Source of the DNA: Lachnospiraceae bacterium
GTDB taxonomy: Bacteria; Bacillota; Clostridia; Lachnospirales; Lachnospiraceae
NCBI GenBank assembly: GCA_009774215.1
Contig: VSNH01000011.1
Location: forward strand, 1 to 48,576
Direction of reading: 5' to 3'
Length of the DNA stretch: 48,576 nt
Shown: positions 7,539 through 15,968 of the stretch, in pieces
Layout of the letters: the number at the start of each line of letters is the position of its first letter
Numbering within the stretch: position 1 is the first letter of the stretch
Made by a program: the position numbers and the translations under genes
Notes under the pieces: generated by a model
Database searches by the model: none
Told to the model about the DNA's origin: nothing
What the model saw: the letters and a program-made list of their open reading frames with translations, nothing else

Positions 7539-8468
7539 CTAAAATCGAGATCCGAGCACCGCTTCCATTTCCACATGCCTGTCCTCGCGCAGATAGAAAT
7601 CCTCCGCCGCCTCCTTCGCGATCTCGGGCGTGATCTCCCCCGGCAAGGTGCGTCCCGGGTGAAAAAGAATTTCCAGCGTTCTCCCGTCTTTTTCGGCCTT
7701 TCGCCTCATTTTCCCGTACAGTCTTTCTATTCTCGGCCGATCCATCCGCCCGCTCATCACAAGCCCCCAGAGATACATCGGTTTCAGCCCGCTCTCTTTG
7801 CAGAAGCGGTCCACTTTATGGGAATAGAGGGCAAGAAGTCTGTTTTTCACGAAATTGATGGGGCGGTAGGTTTTATAAAGTGACACGTCTGTCAGAAAAA
7901 TACCCAGCGCTTCTTTGGAATTGCGGATATACTCCAGCGCATACCCCTCCTCGCGCACCACTTCCAGAACCGCCTCCCACACCACGGGAATCATATGGGC
8001 GTGCTGGTGGCTGTCAATCCGAAGCCCTTTCTGCCCACAGGGCACCCCGCTTTCGGCTGCGATTTCCATACATTTTATGACAGCCCCCTGTGCTTTCGCA
8101 AGCTGGGCTTTGATTTCACACTTTAACTGCGTCTTGATTTTCTTCCTTTTATGCGGCAGATAGGACGCCGCAAAAAGGCCGCCCCAGCCAAGTCCCATCA
8201 GATCGGCGCCGGGCTTTAGCAGATCGGGCGCCTGCGCTCTCCCCGCCAGACTTCTTCCCTCCACAAAGTCCAAGTGCACCGACAAAAGCGGCAGAAAGGG
8301 CAGCTTTGGTATCTCCGCATAAAACAGCTCCATACACGCCTCAAAACAGCTCATATTGGGCACAATACTGATGCTGTCAAGCCTGCCTGCCCGCATACAT
8401 TCCAGCATATCTTTGGAAGTGTTCACGGTCAGCGCATAATCGTCCGCGTGAATATCCGGTTTACTCAT
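7539..8468 (-). CDS. YdjC/ChbG-family carbohydrate deacetylase
   Basis: 309 aa. The family removes N-acetyl groups from amino sugars such as chito-oligosaccharides, using a divalent metal. Seen: N-terminal HADDYALT (His7, Asp9, Asp10), DSHQHAHMIP (His154, His156, His158) and a C-terminal LFHPGR, the family's metal and catalytic motifs in order. Start ATG 8468 has CGGAGGGA 8 bases upstream and overlaps the stop of the preceding membrane-protein gene by 8 bases, so translation is probably coupled. There is no signal peptide, so it acts in the cytoplasm, perhaps on a lipid-linked intermediate or nucleotide-sugar-derived glycan of this locus. The substrate is unknown. Confidence 0.9.
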   Translation of the reverse strand: MSKPDIHADDYALTVNTSKDMLECMRAGRLDSISIVPNMSCFEACMELFYAEIPKLPFLPLLSVHLDFVEGRSLAGRAQAPDLLKPGADLMGLGWGGLFAASYLPHKRKKIKTQLKCEIKAQLAKAQGAVIKCMEIAAESGVPCGQKGLRIDSHQHAHMIPVVWEAVLEVVREEGYALEYIRNSKEALGIFLTDVSLYKTYRPINFVKNRLLALYSHKVDRFCKESGLKPMYLWGLVMSGRMDRPRIERLYGKMRRKAEKDGRTLEILFHPGRTLPGEITPEIAKEAAEDFYLREDRHVEMEAVLGSRF

Positions 8469-10197
8469 GTCGAAATCCCTCCGAAAAGCTCTCTCCCCTC
8501 AGCCGCAGCACCTGAAGCTGATTCCCCTGCGGCGTGGCGGGAAATGCAAAATACCCCGTCAAATCTCCGTCATCCGGCTTCCAGATATGCACATTGTCCA
8601 CCGGGTATTGGGTAGACTGCCAGGAAAGATAATCCGGCTGTCTGACAAAATCCTTCGCCTCCAGCTCGGAAAGTTTCAAAAGCCTCCCTGCGTATTGCAG
8701 CAGAAACACGGCAAGAACGGCCGCCGCCGCTATGCCAAACGATTTTTTCCACACAGAAGCCGCCGCCATACCGCTTCCCGGGGACGGCTTCCCCGTATCC
8801 GCGCATCCTTCCTCCCGGCTCGCCGGGTATAGCAGCTCTCCCAGCGTCATCGCCACAAGCGTATAGATATACGGTCCGCCAAAGCGCATGTGCGGAGCGG
8901 TCGCCATCCAAAAAAGGAAATTGACAACGGCCGTACCCAGAAGAGCCGCGCCTGCATAGTCCCTTCTGCGAAAATACCGTATCATCAGATACAGCATCAC
9001 GGGGATGCAGATCACCCCCGCCGCAATCAGAATGCGGTCACCCATTCCCTGCCGCAAAAACCAGTCGGGAATCCACCCGACAAGAGAATCGTCATATTCC
9101 GCCGCGCTCCGCAGTCCTCGCGCAAACATCTTGATGTCCAGACTGTCTCCCTCAAGCACCGCCCTATCCATTTTCCAGTCAGGATGAAAGAAATCCAGCC
9201 CTGCATAGGGATAGACGAGATAACCGGAAATAATCACATTTCGAATCAGAAACGGCAGCAAAACGCCGACTCCTGCCGCCACATGGGCAAAAATCGCTTT
9301 TCCCTTTTTTCCCTTGATAAACAAGTACAGCGGATAAAGCGCCAGAACCGCCACAGATGCGGCAGACAGCTTCACCGTTGCGGCATACACGCCGACAAGG
9401 CACAGCCAGCCGTAGATCACGCCGTCTTCCCGGCCGCTCTCACGGCATTCGCTCCACTTTATCAAAGCATATAGAACAAGGAGCATGGCCCAGATATCCG
9501 TCCCGGAGGATGAAATGTCATACCGCTTCTGCACCACATAAATCACCATCACGCATTTTAACAAATCCGAAGTCCGCAGGCTTCTCTCCCCCCAGAGACG
9601 GATTGTGGCGCACACATAAATAAGCGCCGCCAGGCAGAAGAAACCGTTCAAGCTGTGCAGAGACTGCCCCACCAGCCACCCAAGACTGAAAAGCGCCTGC
9701 AGGGACATAAACGCGCTGTTGTATGCAAAGCGCATATGAAGGTTGCCAAGCCCCGGCACCACACCGTAATCCTCAATCCACCGAATCGCCTGCGCATGAT
9801 AAAGCCCCGTGTCGTACTGGCCCGGTTCCCGTGTCGTCCAAATCAGCGTGAGAACAAAACAGAACAGCATTGCCGCAATCCGCCATGCGGCCGGCCGCCG
9901 CCGGGTACAGCCCGGAAACAGAGAAGCGCGCTTTCTCTGCCGGAAACATGAATATATCCGGCCGAAAAATAAAAGAATGCCCGCCGCTCCCAGAATCGTA
10001 CAGGCAATTCCCGCCACCTTATAAAAAAGACTGAAAAGCTGGGCATACATATTCAGAACAATCAGACCTGTCATAATATAGACATCGGGACGCCCCATAT
10101 CCTTCAGACGGCTTCGATAAATACCGTCCGTAACCGCCTTCCCGAAAAGCAGCGCCGCTCCTGCGATGATCACCCAAGAAAAAAGCACCGTCAACAT
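8461..10197 (-). CDS. Polytopic membrane protein, probable GT-C-like enzyme
   Basis: 578 aa with about a dozen hydrophobic helices. A short external loop near residue 128 carries YDTGLYHAQAIRWIEDYG followed by VPGLGNLH, a conserved acidic first-loop signature resembling the LIC_10190-type membrane proteins and GT-C glycosyltransferases in general, which use a loop Asp/Glu. The end (about residues 535-578) is hydrophilic and may be external. It overlaps the deacetylase gene by 8 bases. Start ATG 10197 follows a GGGGGG ribosome site. Both the site and the AUG can be buried by a perfect 13-bp inverted repeat (10196-10208 with 10243-10255), so expression may be controlled at translation. The exact function is not recognised; transfer of a sugar from a polyprenyl donor is inferred. 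Confidence 0.75.
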   Translation of the reverse strand: MLTVLFSWVIIAGAALLFGKAVTDGIYRSRLKDMGRPDVYIMTGLIVLNMYAQLFSLFYKVAGIACTILGAAGILLFFGRIYSCFRQRKRASLFPGCTRRRPAAWRIAAMLFCFVLTLIWTTREPGQYDTGLYHAQAIRWIEDYGVVPGLGNLHMRFAYNSAFMSLQALFSLGWLVGQSLHSLNGFFCLAALIYVCATIRLWGERSLRTSDLLKCVMVIYVVQKRYDISSSGTDIWAMLLVLYALIKWSECRESGREDGVIYGWLCLVGVYAATVKLSAASVAVLALYPLYLFIKGKKGKAIFAHVAAGVGVLLPFLIRNVIISGYLVYPYAGLDFFHPDWKMDRAVLEGDSLDIKMFARGLRSAAEYDDSLVGWIPDWFLRQGMGDRILIAAGVICIPVMLYLMIRYFRRRDYAGAALLGTAVVNFLFWMATAPHMRFGGPYIYTLVAMTLGELLYPASREEGCADTGKPSPGSGMAAASVWKKSFGIAAAAVLAVFLLQYAGRLLKLSELEAKDFVRQPDYLSWQSTQYPVDNVHIWKPDDGDLTGYFAFPATPQGNQLQVLRLRGESFSEGFRHE

Positions 10198-10339
10198 ATT
10201 TGCACCCCCCTTTCATCCTTGACGCTGATATCCATGTAATACGGGGTGCAAATATAGGATACACACATGCAGACAAGCTGCATGGCGCGTGTACGCTCAG
10301 CGCAGCAAGTGTGCAGAGCTGTTGCCATAGTCCCTCTTT
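10196..10339 (-). promoter_or_regulatory. Structured leader (element E) with start-codon-occluding inverted repeat
   Basis: The 142 bases between two minus-strand genes hold an upstream hairpin, ATGCAG (10267-10272) with CTGCAT (10278-10283), loop acaag. They also hold a perfect 13-bp inverted repeat: GGGGTGCAAATAT (plus 10243-10255) and ATATTTGCACCCC (plus 10196-10208), 34 bases apart. In the mRNA the second arm contains the ribosome site and the first bases of the AUG at 10197. The hairpin sequence resembles one in the 17.2-17.4 kb leader. Confidence 0.6.
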
Positions 10340-11320
10340 TCATGCCCGCCGTTCCTCCCCGTCATCTTCACGCCAAACAAGCGTATCGATAATATATCTG
10401 GGTCGGTGCTTGGTTTCCATATAAATTTTACCCACATATTCCCCGATAATGCCCAACGACAAAAGCGTGATACCGCCGATAATCAGGGACACAATCAGGG
10501 TCGTGGTATAGCCGGGCACATTGTTCCCTCTGGCCCAGTCCACCAGACCGATCACGCACATCACCACGCTGAACAGAAACATGAGAAAGCCGAGGCCGCC
10601 GATCAGTCTGAGCGGCCGCACGCTCATGGAAGTAATACCGTCGAGCGCCAGCGTCATCATCTTGCTCAGCGTATATTTGGAATGGCCCGCCTCTCTGGCC
10701 TTTACATCAAAATACACCACATCGGAGGGAAATCCCATGGTGGGAATCAGGCCCCGCAAAAAAAGATTGGTTTCGCCATACTCCGAAAGCGCATCCAGCG
10801 CCTTCTTTGACATCAAACGGTAGTCCGCGTGGTTTGTCATCACCGTACTGCCAAGCATATGCATCAGCTTGTAGTAAACGGTTGCCGTCGCTTTCTTGAA
10901 AAAGCCGTCGGAGTGCCTGTCGTTGCGCACGCCGTACACTACCTCGCAGCCCTCCATATAACATTGCAAAAAAGCATCCAGCGCCTCAATATCCTGCTGT
11001 AAATCCGCGTCGATGGTAACCACCACATCCGCGTACTTTCTCGCCGTCATCATCCCGGCCAGAATCGCGCTCTGATGCCCGTAATTTCCCGCCAGGCTCA
11101 CCACGGAAAACCGCCTGTCCTTCCCGGCGATCCCGTGAAGAAGCTGAAGGGTTTTGTCCTTGCTCCCGTCGTTTACAAACATGACCTTGGAGCCTTTTGC
11201 TATCTTATCTTCCCGCTCCAGACGGGTCAGCTTTTCCCCCATAACGGCGGCGGTTTTTTCCACCACTTCCTCCTCGTTATAGCAGGGCACCACCAGATAT
11301 AAAATCGGAATTTCTCTCAT
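10340..11320 (-). CDS. GtrB-like polyprenol-phosphate glycosyltransferase (GT2)
   Basis: 326 aa. The family loads glucose or another sugar from UDP onto undecaprenyl phosphate. Seen: VVPCYNEEE near the N terminus, VNDGSKDKT, TIDADLQQD as the metal-binding motif, YGVRNDRHSDGFFKK and ADYRLMSKKAL typical of GtrB, then two C-terminal membrane helices (about residues 230-295) and a short basic tail. ATG 11320 is preferred over the upstream TTG because AGGAAGG lies just before it. It could supply the lipid-linked sugar used by the GtrII-like protein at 2496 or the membrane proteins nearby. It sits between two hairpin-rich intergenic regions (elements C and E). Confidence 0.93.
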   Translation of the reverse strand: MREIPILYLVVPCYNEEEVVEKTAAVMGEKLTRLEREDKIAKGSKVMFVNDGSKDKTLQLLHGIAGKDRRFSVVSLAGNYGHQSAILAGMMTARKYADVVVTIDADLQQDIEALDAFLQCYMEGCEVVYGVRNDRHSDGFFKKATATVYYKLMHMLGSTVMTNHADYRLMSKKALDALSEYGETNLFLRGLIPTMGFPSDVVYFDVKAREAGHSKYTLSKMMTLALDGITSMSVRPLRLIGGLGFLMFLFSVVMCVIGLVDWARGNNVPGYTTTLIVSLIIGGITLLSLGIIGEYVGKIYMETKHRPRYIIDTLVWREDDGEERRA

Positions 11321-11335
11321 CTTTTCCTTCCTCAA

Positions 11336-11521
11336 TGCAATGCCTCGTTCAGCACACGCCCATTCGCAAAATCGCGCTTTCAGCGCTCTCCGCCGCTTCG
11401 CATGCTACAGATTGAGCATAGCTCAATCGGCTCATTAAGCGGGCATTCCCTCAGGCCGTTAACCGCCTGTCAAATTCGTGCAAGCCCGATTTGCCAGACA
11501 GATACGGTCTGGCTGAACTGT
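11336..11521 (-). promoter_or_regulatory. Hairpin-rich intergenic leader (element C)
   Basis: 186 bases between the epimerase and GtrB-like genes, both minus strand. Seen: GCCAGAC (11493-11499) with GTCTGGC (11507-11513), 9 bases after the epimerase stop; GATTGAGC (11410-11417) with GCTCAATC (11421-11428), 8 bp with loop ata; and AGCGC/GCGCT about 30 bases further on. The order (hairpin, CGGAGAGC linker, second hairpin, GATTTTGC) loosely resembles elements A and B. No T tract marks a normal terminator. Confidence 0.45.
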
Positions 11522-12514
11522 TTAGTTATAATACTCCCGATACCAGTCCACAAACTTCTGCAGACCTTCCTCGATGGAAGTCTCCGGCTTAAAATCATAA
11601 TCCCGCATCAGATCGGTGACATCCGCATACGTCTGGTACACGTCGCCGGGCTGCATGGGCAGATACTCCTTCTTCGCCTCCACGCCAAGACACCGCTCCA
11701 GCGTCTCGATAAAATCCATCAGCTTTACAGGCTTATTATTGCCGATATTGTAGAGCTTATAGAAGGCGCCCTTGGCATTCTTTTCGGGCGGATTGCAGAG
11801 AATGTTTTCCACACCCCGCACAATATCGTCGATGTAAGTGAAATCCCGCATCATGTCGCCCCGGTTATAAACCTGGATCGGTTCGCCCGCGAGAATCTTT
11901 TTCGTAAATTTATAATACGCCATATCCGGCCTGCCAAACGGCCCGTAAACCGTGAAAAACCGCAGTCCCGTAACGGGAATCGAAAAAAGCTTGCTGTAAG
12001 CGTGGGCCATCAGCTCATTGGATTTCTTTGTCGCCGCATAAAGACTTACCGGCTCGTCCACCTTATCCTCCGTGGAAAAGGGCACCTTCTCATTGCCGCC
12101 GTAGACGGAACTGGACGACGCGTACACCAGATGCTCCACGGGAAAATAACGACAGCCCTCCAAAATATGGAAGAACCCCATCATATTGGACTCCATGTAA
12201 GCCGCCGGATTGTCAATGCTGTAACGGACGCCCGCCTGCGCGCCCAGATTCACCACGATATCCGGGCAGTATTCCTGGAACAGCTGAAACACATCCGCAT
12301 TGTCCGCCAGATCGCCTTTGACAAAAGTATATTTGTCGTAGTAATACAGCTTTGCCAGCCTGTCCTCCTTCAATCGCACGTCGTAATAATCGTTCATATT
12401 GTCAAAACCGATCACCCGCGCGCCCTTCTCCAAAAGGCTTTTGGATAAATGAAATCCAATAAAGCCCGCGCCGCCGGTAATCAGATATGTCTTTGAGGGA
12501 TCTAACTCTTTCAC
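11522..12514 (-). CDS. UDP-glucuronate 4-epimerase-like SDR
   Basis: 330 aa extended short-chain dehydrogenase. The family interconverts UDP-glucuronate and UDP-galacturonate in the cytoplasm using bound NAD. Seen: Rossmann motif GGAGFIG (residues 14-20), the NMNDYYD region and AGVRYSIDNP typical of UDP-GlcA epimerases, active-site Tyr159-x-x-x-Lys163 in LYAATKKSNE, and TVYGPFGRPDMA. The start is GTG 12514 with AAAGGAG 6 bases upstream. It begins 19 bases after the stop of ugd, whose product is its substrate, so the pair form a uronic acid module. The family member is assigned by motif; activity on other 4-epimers is possible. Confidence 0.9.
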   Translation of the reverse strand: MKELDPSKTYLITGGAGFIGFHLSKSLLEKGARVIGFDNMNDYYDVRLKEDRLAKLYYYDKYTFVKGDLADNADVFQLFQEYCPDIVVNLGAQAGVRYSIDNPAAYMESNMMGFFHILEGCRYFPVEHLVYASSSSVYGGNEKVPFSTEDKVDEPVSLYAATKKSNELMAHAYSKLFSIPVTGLRFFTVYGPFGRPDMAYYKFTKKILAGEPIQVYNRGDMMRDFTYIDDIVRGVENILCNPPEKNAKGAFYKLYNIGNNKPVKLMDFIETLERCLGVEAKKEYLPMQPGDVYQTYADVTDLMRDYDFKPETSIEEGLQKFVDWYREYYN

Positions 12515-12533
12515 CGCCGCTCCTTTCCGCCGT

Positions 12534-13844
12534 TTACCGCCCTATGCTGTAGTACTCAACGCCCGCTTCTTTCATACGCTTCACGTCAAAGACATTGCGT
12601 CCGTCATACACGAGCGGTATCCGCATCCGCTCCTTAAAGGTTTCCGGCGACAGAGAGCGGATCTGTTCCCACTCCGTAAACACAAAACAGATGTTGGCAT
12701 CCTTTAGCGCCTCCTCAGGCGTCTCCACATAGGCAATGGAGCCCCTGTCAACCTTTCCTTCCGGATAGGCTTTGCGGAAATTGTCCGCCGCCACCGGGTC
12801 ATAAGCCACAATCTGCGCGCCGTTTTCCAGAAGCAGTTTCACGTTGTCAAGCGAGGGCGCCTCTCTGAGATCGTCCGTTCCCGGCTTGAAGGCAAGCCCC
12901 AGCACAGCCACTTTCAATCCTTCAAAAGTAATCATCCGCTTGCACGCTTTCTGGTAAAGTCTTGTCTTCTGGAGGGCGTTCACATCCACCGCCGCCTCCA
13001 CGGTTTTCAACTCATATCCGTACTGTCCCGCCAGATATTTGAGCGCCTTCGTATCCTTCGGGAAGCAGCTTCCACCGTAGCCGATGCCGGCCTTCAGGAA
13101 ATTCGCGCCGATTCGGGCGTCATAGCTCATGCCCTCCGCCACCGCGTCGATATCCGCCCCCACCAACTCGCAGAGGTTCGCGATATCATTCATATAGGAA
13201 ATTTTCAATGCAAGGAAATCATTGCAGGCGTACTTAATCATCTCTGCGGACCGCCTGTTTACGGACACGATCGGCAGGCCGAAGGGCTCGTAAATTTTCT
13301 TTAACAGCGCTTCCGCCTCCTTACTCTCCGTACCGATGATAATGCGCGCCGCGTGAAGGGTGTCGTGCACCGCGGATCCCTGCGCCAGAAACTCCGGGTT
13401 GGAGGCCACCTCCACCTTCACATCCCGGGTCAGGAAATCGTGGATAAACTGCTCCACTTTATCATTCGTACCGACGGGCACCGTGGATTTCACCACCACC
13501 AGACAATCCCGCTCCACGGATTCCGCGATCTGTCTCGAAACCGTAGCGATATAATTCAGGTTGGCGGAGCCGTCCGGCTGCTCCGGTGTGCCCACCCCGA
13601 TAAAAATAGCGTCCTTATCCCGATAAGCCTCCGCGTAGTCCGTAGTGTAATGGAGCCTGCCCGCGTCGTTGTTCTTCCGCATCAGCTCCTCCAGCCCCTC
13701 CTCAAAGATGGGACTGTTTCCGGCTTCCATCATTCTTACTTTCTTCTCATCCACGTCCACGCAGGTGACATCGTGCCCCTTCTCCGCAAAGCACACGCCC
13801 GCCACCAGACCTACATATCCCGTTCCCGCTACCGCAATTTTCAT
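12534..13844 (-). CDS. ugd: UDP-glucose 6-dehydrogenase
   Basis: 436 aa cytoplasmic enzyme that oxidises UDP-glucose to UDP-glucuronate with two NAD. Seen: N-terminal Rossmann motif GTGYVG (residues 7-12), VVKSTVPVGT, SNPEFLAQGSA, catalytic Cys260 in GYGGSCFPKD, and the C-terminal GLAFKPGTDDLREAPS motif. Length is standard. The start ATG 13844 has only a modest ribosome site but the conserved N terminus leaves no alternative. A promoter lies upstream (TAGACA, 18 bases, TATACT at 13919-13948). The epimerase follows in the same operon, and a UDP-glucuronate decarboxylase lies elsewhere in the window (39511), so the product can feed UDP-GalA and UDP-Xyl. Confidence 0.97.
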   Translation of the reverse strand: MKIAVAGTGYVGLVAGVCFAEKGHDVTCVDVDEKKVRMMEAGNSPIFEEGLEELMRKNNDAGRLHYTTDYAEAYRDKDAIFIGVGTPEQPDGSANLNYIATVSRQIAESVERDCLVVVKSTVPVGTNDKVEQFIHDFLTRDVKVEVASNPEFLAQGSAVHDTLHAARIIIGTESKEAEALLKKIYEPFGLPIVSVNRRSAEMIKYACNDFLALKISYMNDIANLCELVGADIDAVAEGMSYDARIGANFLKAGIGYGGSCFPKDTKALKYLAGQYGYELKTVEAAVDVNALQKTRLYQKACKRMITFEGLKVAVLGLAFKPGTDDLREAPSLDNVKLLLENGAQIVAYDPVAADNFRKAYPEGKVDRGSIAYVETPEEALKDANICFVFTEWEQIRSLSPETFKERMRIPLVYDGRNVFDVKRMKEAGVEYYSIGR

Positions 13845-13918
13845 AATCCGTTACCGTATCCCTTTCCAAGCAGCAATCTTTCCATAGTTTTCTGTTTCCC
13901 TATGATATAATCATGTTA

Positions 13919-13948
13919 AGTATAGCACACCAAACGTACAAATGTCTA
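13919..13948 (-). promoter_or_regulatory. Promoter of ugd operon
   Basis: On the minus strand TAGACA (13943-13948), 18 bases, TATACT (13919-13924), preceded by TGTGC as an extended -10. The surrounding bases resemble the promoter at 17143-17171: both have TAGAC, then TTTG, then GGTGTG directly before the -10, and TTA after it. Confidence 0.6.
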
Positions 13949-13955
13949 TTCGGTT

Positions 13956-15929
13956 TCAGGACCACATCCCCTGTATCATCTCAAGCATCATCGACGCGTT
14001 CATCCACGCCGCAAAGAGATAGAAATAGCGGCTGACCTGATACTCCGCTTCGTTCCCCGTCTCCTCTTTATGTCCGCTCCGAAACAGCTTTGCCCGGTAA
14101 ATATATTTTAAAACACTGCTCAATACAAAACCGAGCGGAAAAAGAAGCGGCACAAAATATCTGCCCTGTATCCCCTCAACCAACGGCGACTCCAGCGCGT
14201 TATACTGCACATAAATCGCCGTAAAAGTAAGGGCCATTACAGCCAGACCGATCAACGCATACAGCACGTTGACCTTTACATCCCGATGCAGAGAAGATTC
14301 CGGATGAAACATCAGCATGATCACCGTGCAGACGATACAGGTAAGCGGGAAAAAGGGATTGACCCCAACGTTCTGCGCCCAGCCTGCAATGCCTCCGAAC
14401 ATACCCTTCAAATACAAATCAAACCACATGTGAAGCGTATTTCTGAGCACATTCAGGTATGCCAGCGGCTGCGTGAGGATAAAATGAATCTGTTCGCCCG
14501 AATTTCCGTTCATCTTAGCCGCGTAACGATTTACAAAACAAAACGTAGCGGCTGACCACGCAAAATATGCCGACAACGCCACGGCAAAAGAAGAGAGGAT
14601 AAAAACTCCTTTTTTTCGTCCGCCGCCAAAGTTCTCTTTAGGAATCAGGATAAGCAACAGGGCAAACGGAACATAAACGACCTTGCACAGAGAAAATACC
14701 AGCGGCAGCATCCACAGCAATGCCGCCTCCACCTTTGTCAATCTGCGTTTTCTTTCACACAAAGTCAAAAGATACGCCTGCCCCAGAAGCAAAATGGAAA
14801 TCATAAACCCGTCCAGAGAAGTGGAGCCTGCCTCGATGAGAGTGATGGGCAGCAAGGCGGTCACGGCAACCATTCCCCTGTTGATCGAACACATCCGATA
14901 GGCACAGCTTACCGTCACAATAAACGCGGCAAGCGAAAAGACCCTGGCAAACAGCACGAGAATAAGCGTCTTGTCGGTGAATAGTTTCCCTATCAGAATT
15001 CCCAATGCATGCGGGAAATAAGCAATCGGTGTATACAGCGCGGTATTGTCATGTATGTAATAGCGTCTCGCCTCATCATCCAACTGTATATTTCGATGCA
15101 GATAAACATGAGAATAGTCCGCATGAAAGTCCAGATCCGCCGTCAGATGCTCCGGCAGCCATGCTTTCTCATCCTCTTGATCGTGCGTACAAAAAATCCC
15201 TTCCGTCACTTCATAAGCCCTGATAAAATGATTGAACGCATCCGGAACATTGGAAAACGGCACAACAATAATATAACAAATCCCCGTTATCGCCAAAAAT
15301 GCAGCAAATCTGATCGTCCCGTTTTTGACTGCATTCACCGCAAAAATACCCGCCAGAACAAACGACAGGATCACGGCCAAAGCTAAGAACCGGCTCCATC
15401 CGCCGCTGACAGAACCGTAGATCAATCTGATGCACGGCTGCATATCCCCGTCAAAGGCCAGCGCTATGTGGGACGCGTCGGCCGCCTGATCGGACGCAAG
15501 CGCCACTGTCACCTCATCCCCGGTCAGAGTGTATTTTTGATCCGTCATGAGCTGCACATATTGATCATCCGGTATTTCATCCGATTTGACCTGCCACCCG
15601 GCAATTTCCCCCTGTTCTGTCAATAGGGTAACTGTCACCGTCTCGACATCCTTTAACCGGGAATCCGTATCGACAAGTCGAAGCTGGATTCCCGTAATTT
15701 TATGATCCTGTGCCGGCATTTGATAACGATTTGTCTCTTTGGCGCCGATTGCCGTGAGGAGCACGGTGTCATCCATATCTTTACAGTCGTCCTGAATAAA
15801 CAGGGCCCCCAGATGAAGATTGTAGATTTGAAAACCGAGAAACAGGATGACAACGCAGACACATACGGCATAAAACCAATGATTTTGGATGGTTCTTTGA
15901 ACAATTCTTTTTATTTTTTCTTTTGTCAT
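13956..15929 (-). CDS. DUF2142 family membrane protein
   Basis: 657 aa polytopic protein of the DUF2142 family, common in capsule and wall-glycan loci and thought to be GT-C-like. Seen: one N-terminal helix, an external beta-rich domain (about residues 40-170), then about ten helices. Conserved first-loop signature is VPDAFNHFIRAYEVTEG; later come ALYTPIAYFPHALGILIGK and STSLDGFMISIL, all as in DUF2142. GGAAGGAATAAATACAA precedes ATG 15929. It follows the GT8 gene by 39 bases and is probably the last gene of the operon starting at 17096. A polymerase or glycan-transfer role is inferred. Confidence 0.88.
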   Translation of the reverse strand: MTKEKIKRIVQRTIQNHWFYAVCVCVVILFLGFQIYNLHLGALFIQDDCKDMDDTVLLTAIGAKETNRYQMPAQDHKITGIQLRLVDTDSRLKDVETVTVTLLTEQGEIAGWQVKSDEIPDDQYVQLMTDQKYTLTGDEVTVALASDQAADASHIALAFDGDMQPCIRLIYGSVSGGWSRFLALAVILSFVLAGIFAVNAVKNGTIRFAAFLAITGICYIIVVPFSNVPDAFNHFIRAYEVTEGIFCTHDQEDEKAWLPEHLTADLDFHADYSHVYLHRNIQLDDEARRYYIHDNTALYTPIAYFPHALGILIGKLFTDKTLILVLFARVFSLAAFIVTVSCAYRMCSINRGMVAVTALLPITLIEAGSTSLDGFMISILLLGQAYLLTLCERKRRLTKVEAALLWMLPLVFSLCKVVYVPFALLLILIPKENFGGGRKKGVFILSSFAVALSAYFAWSAATFCFVNRYAAKMNGNSGEQIHFILTQPLAYLNVLRNTLHMWFDLYLKGMFGGIAGWAQNVGVNPFFPLTCIVCTVIMLMFHPESSLHRDVKVNVLYALIGLAVMALTFTAIYVQYNALESPLVEGIQGRYFVPLLFPLGFVLSSVLKYIYRAKLFRSGHKEETGNEAEYQVSRYFYLFAAWMNASMMLEMIQGMWS

Positions 15930-15968
15930 TTGTATTTATTCCTTCCAGCTTTACCAGATCATATTCCT

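Noticed and set aside
10193..10235. A real 14-codon leader peptide before the 10197 gene
   Set aside because: The start codon exists but no convincing ribosome site precedes it; kept only as a possibility in the finding on the inverted repeat.
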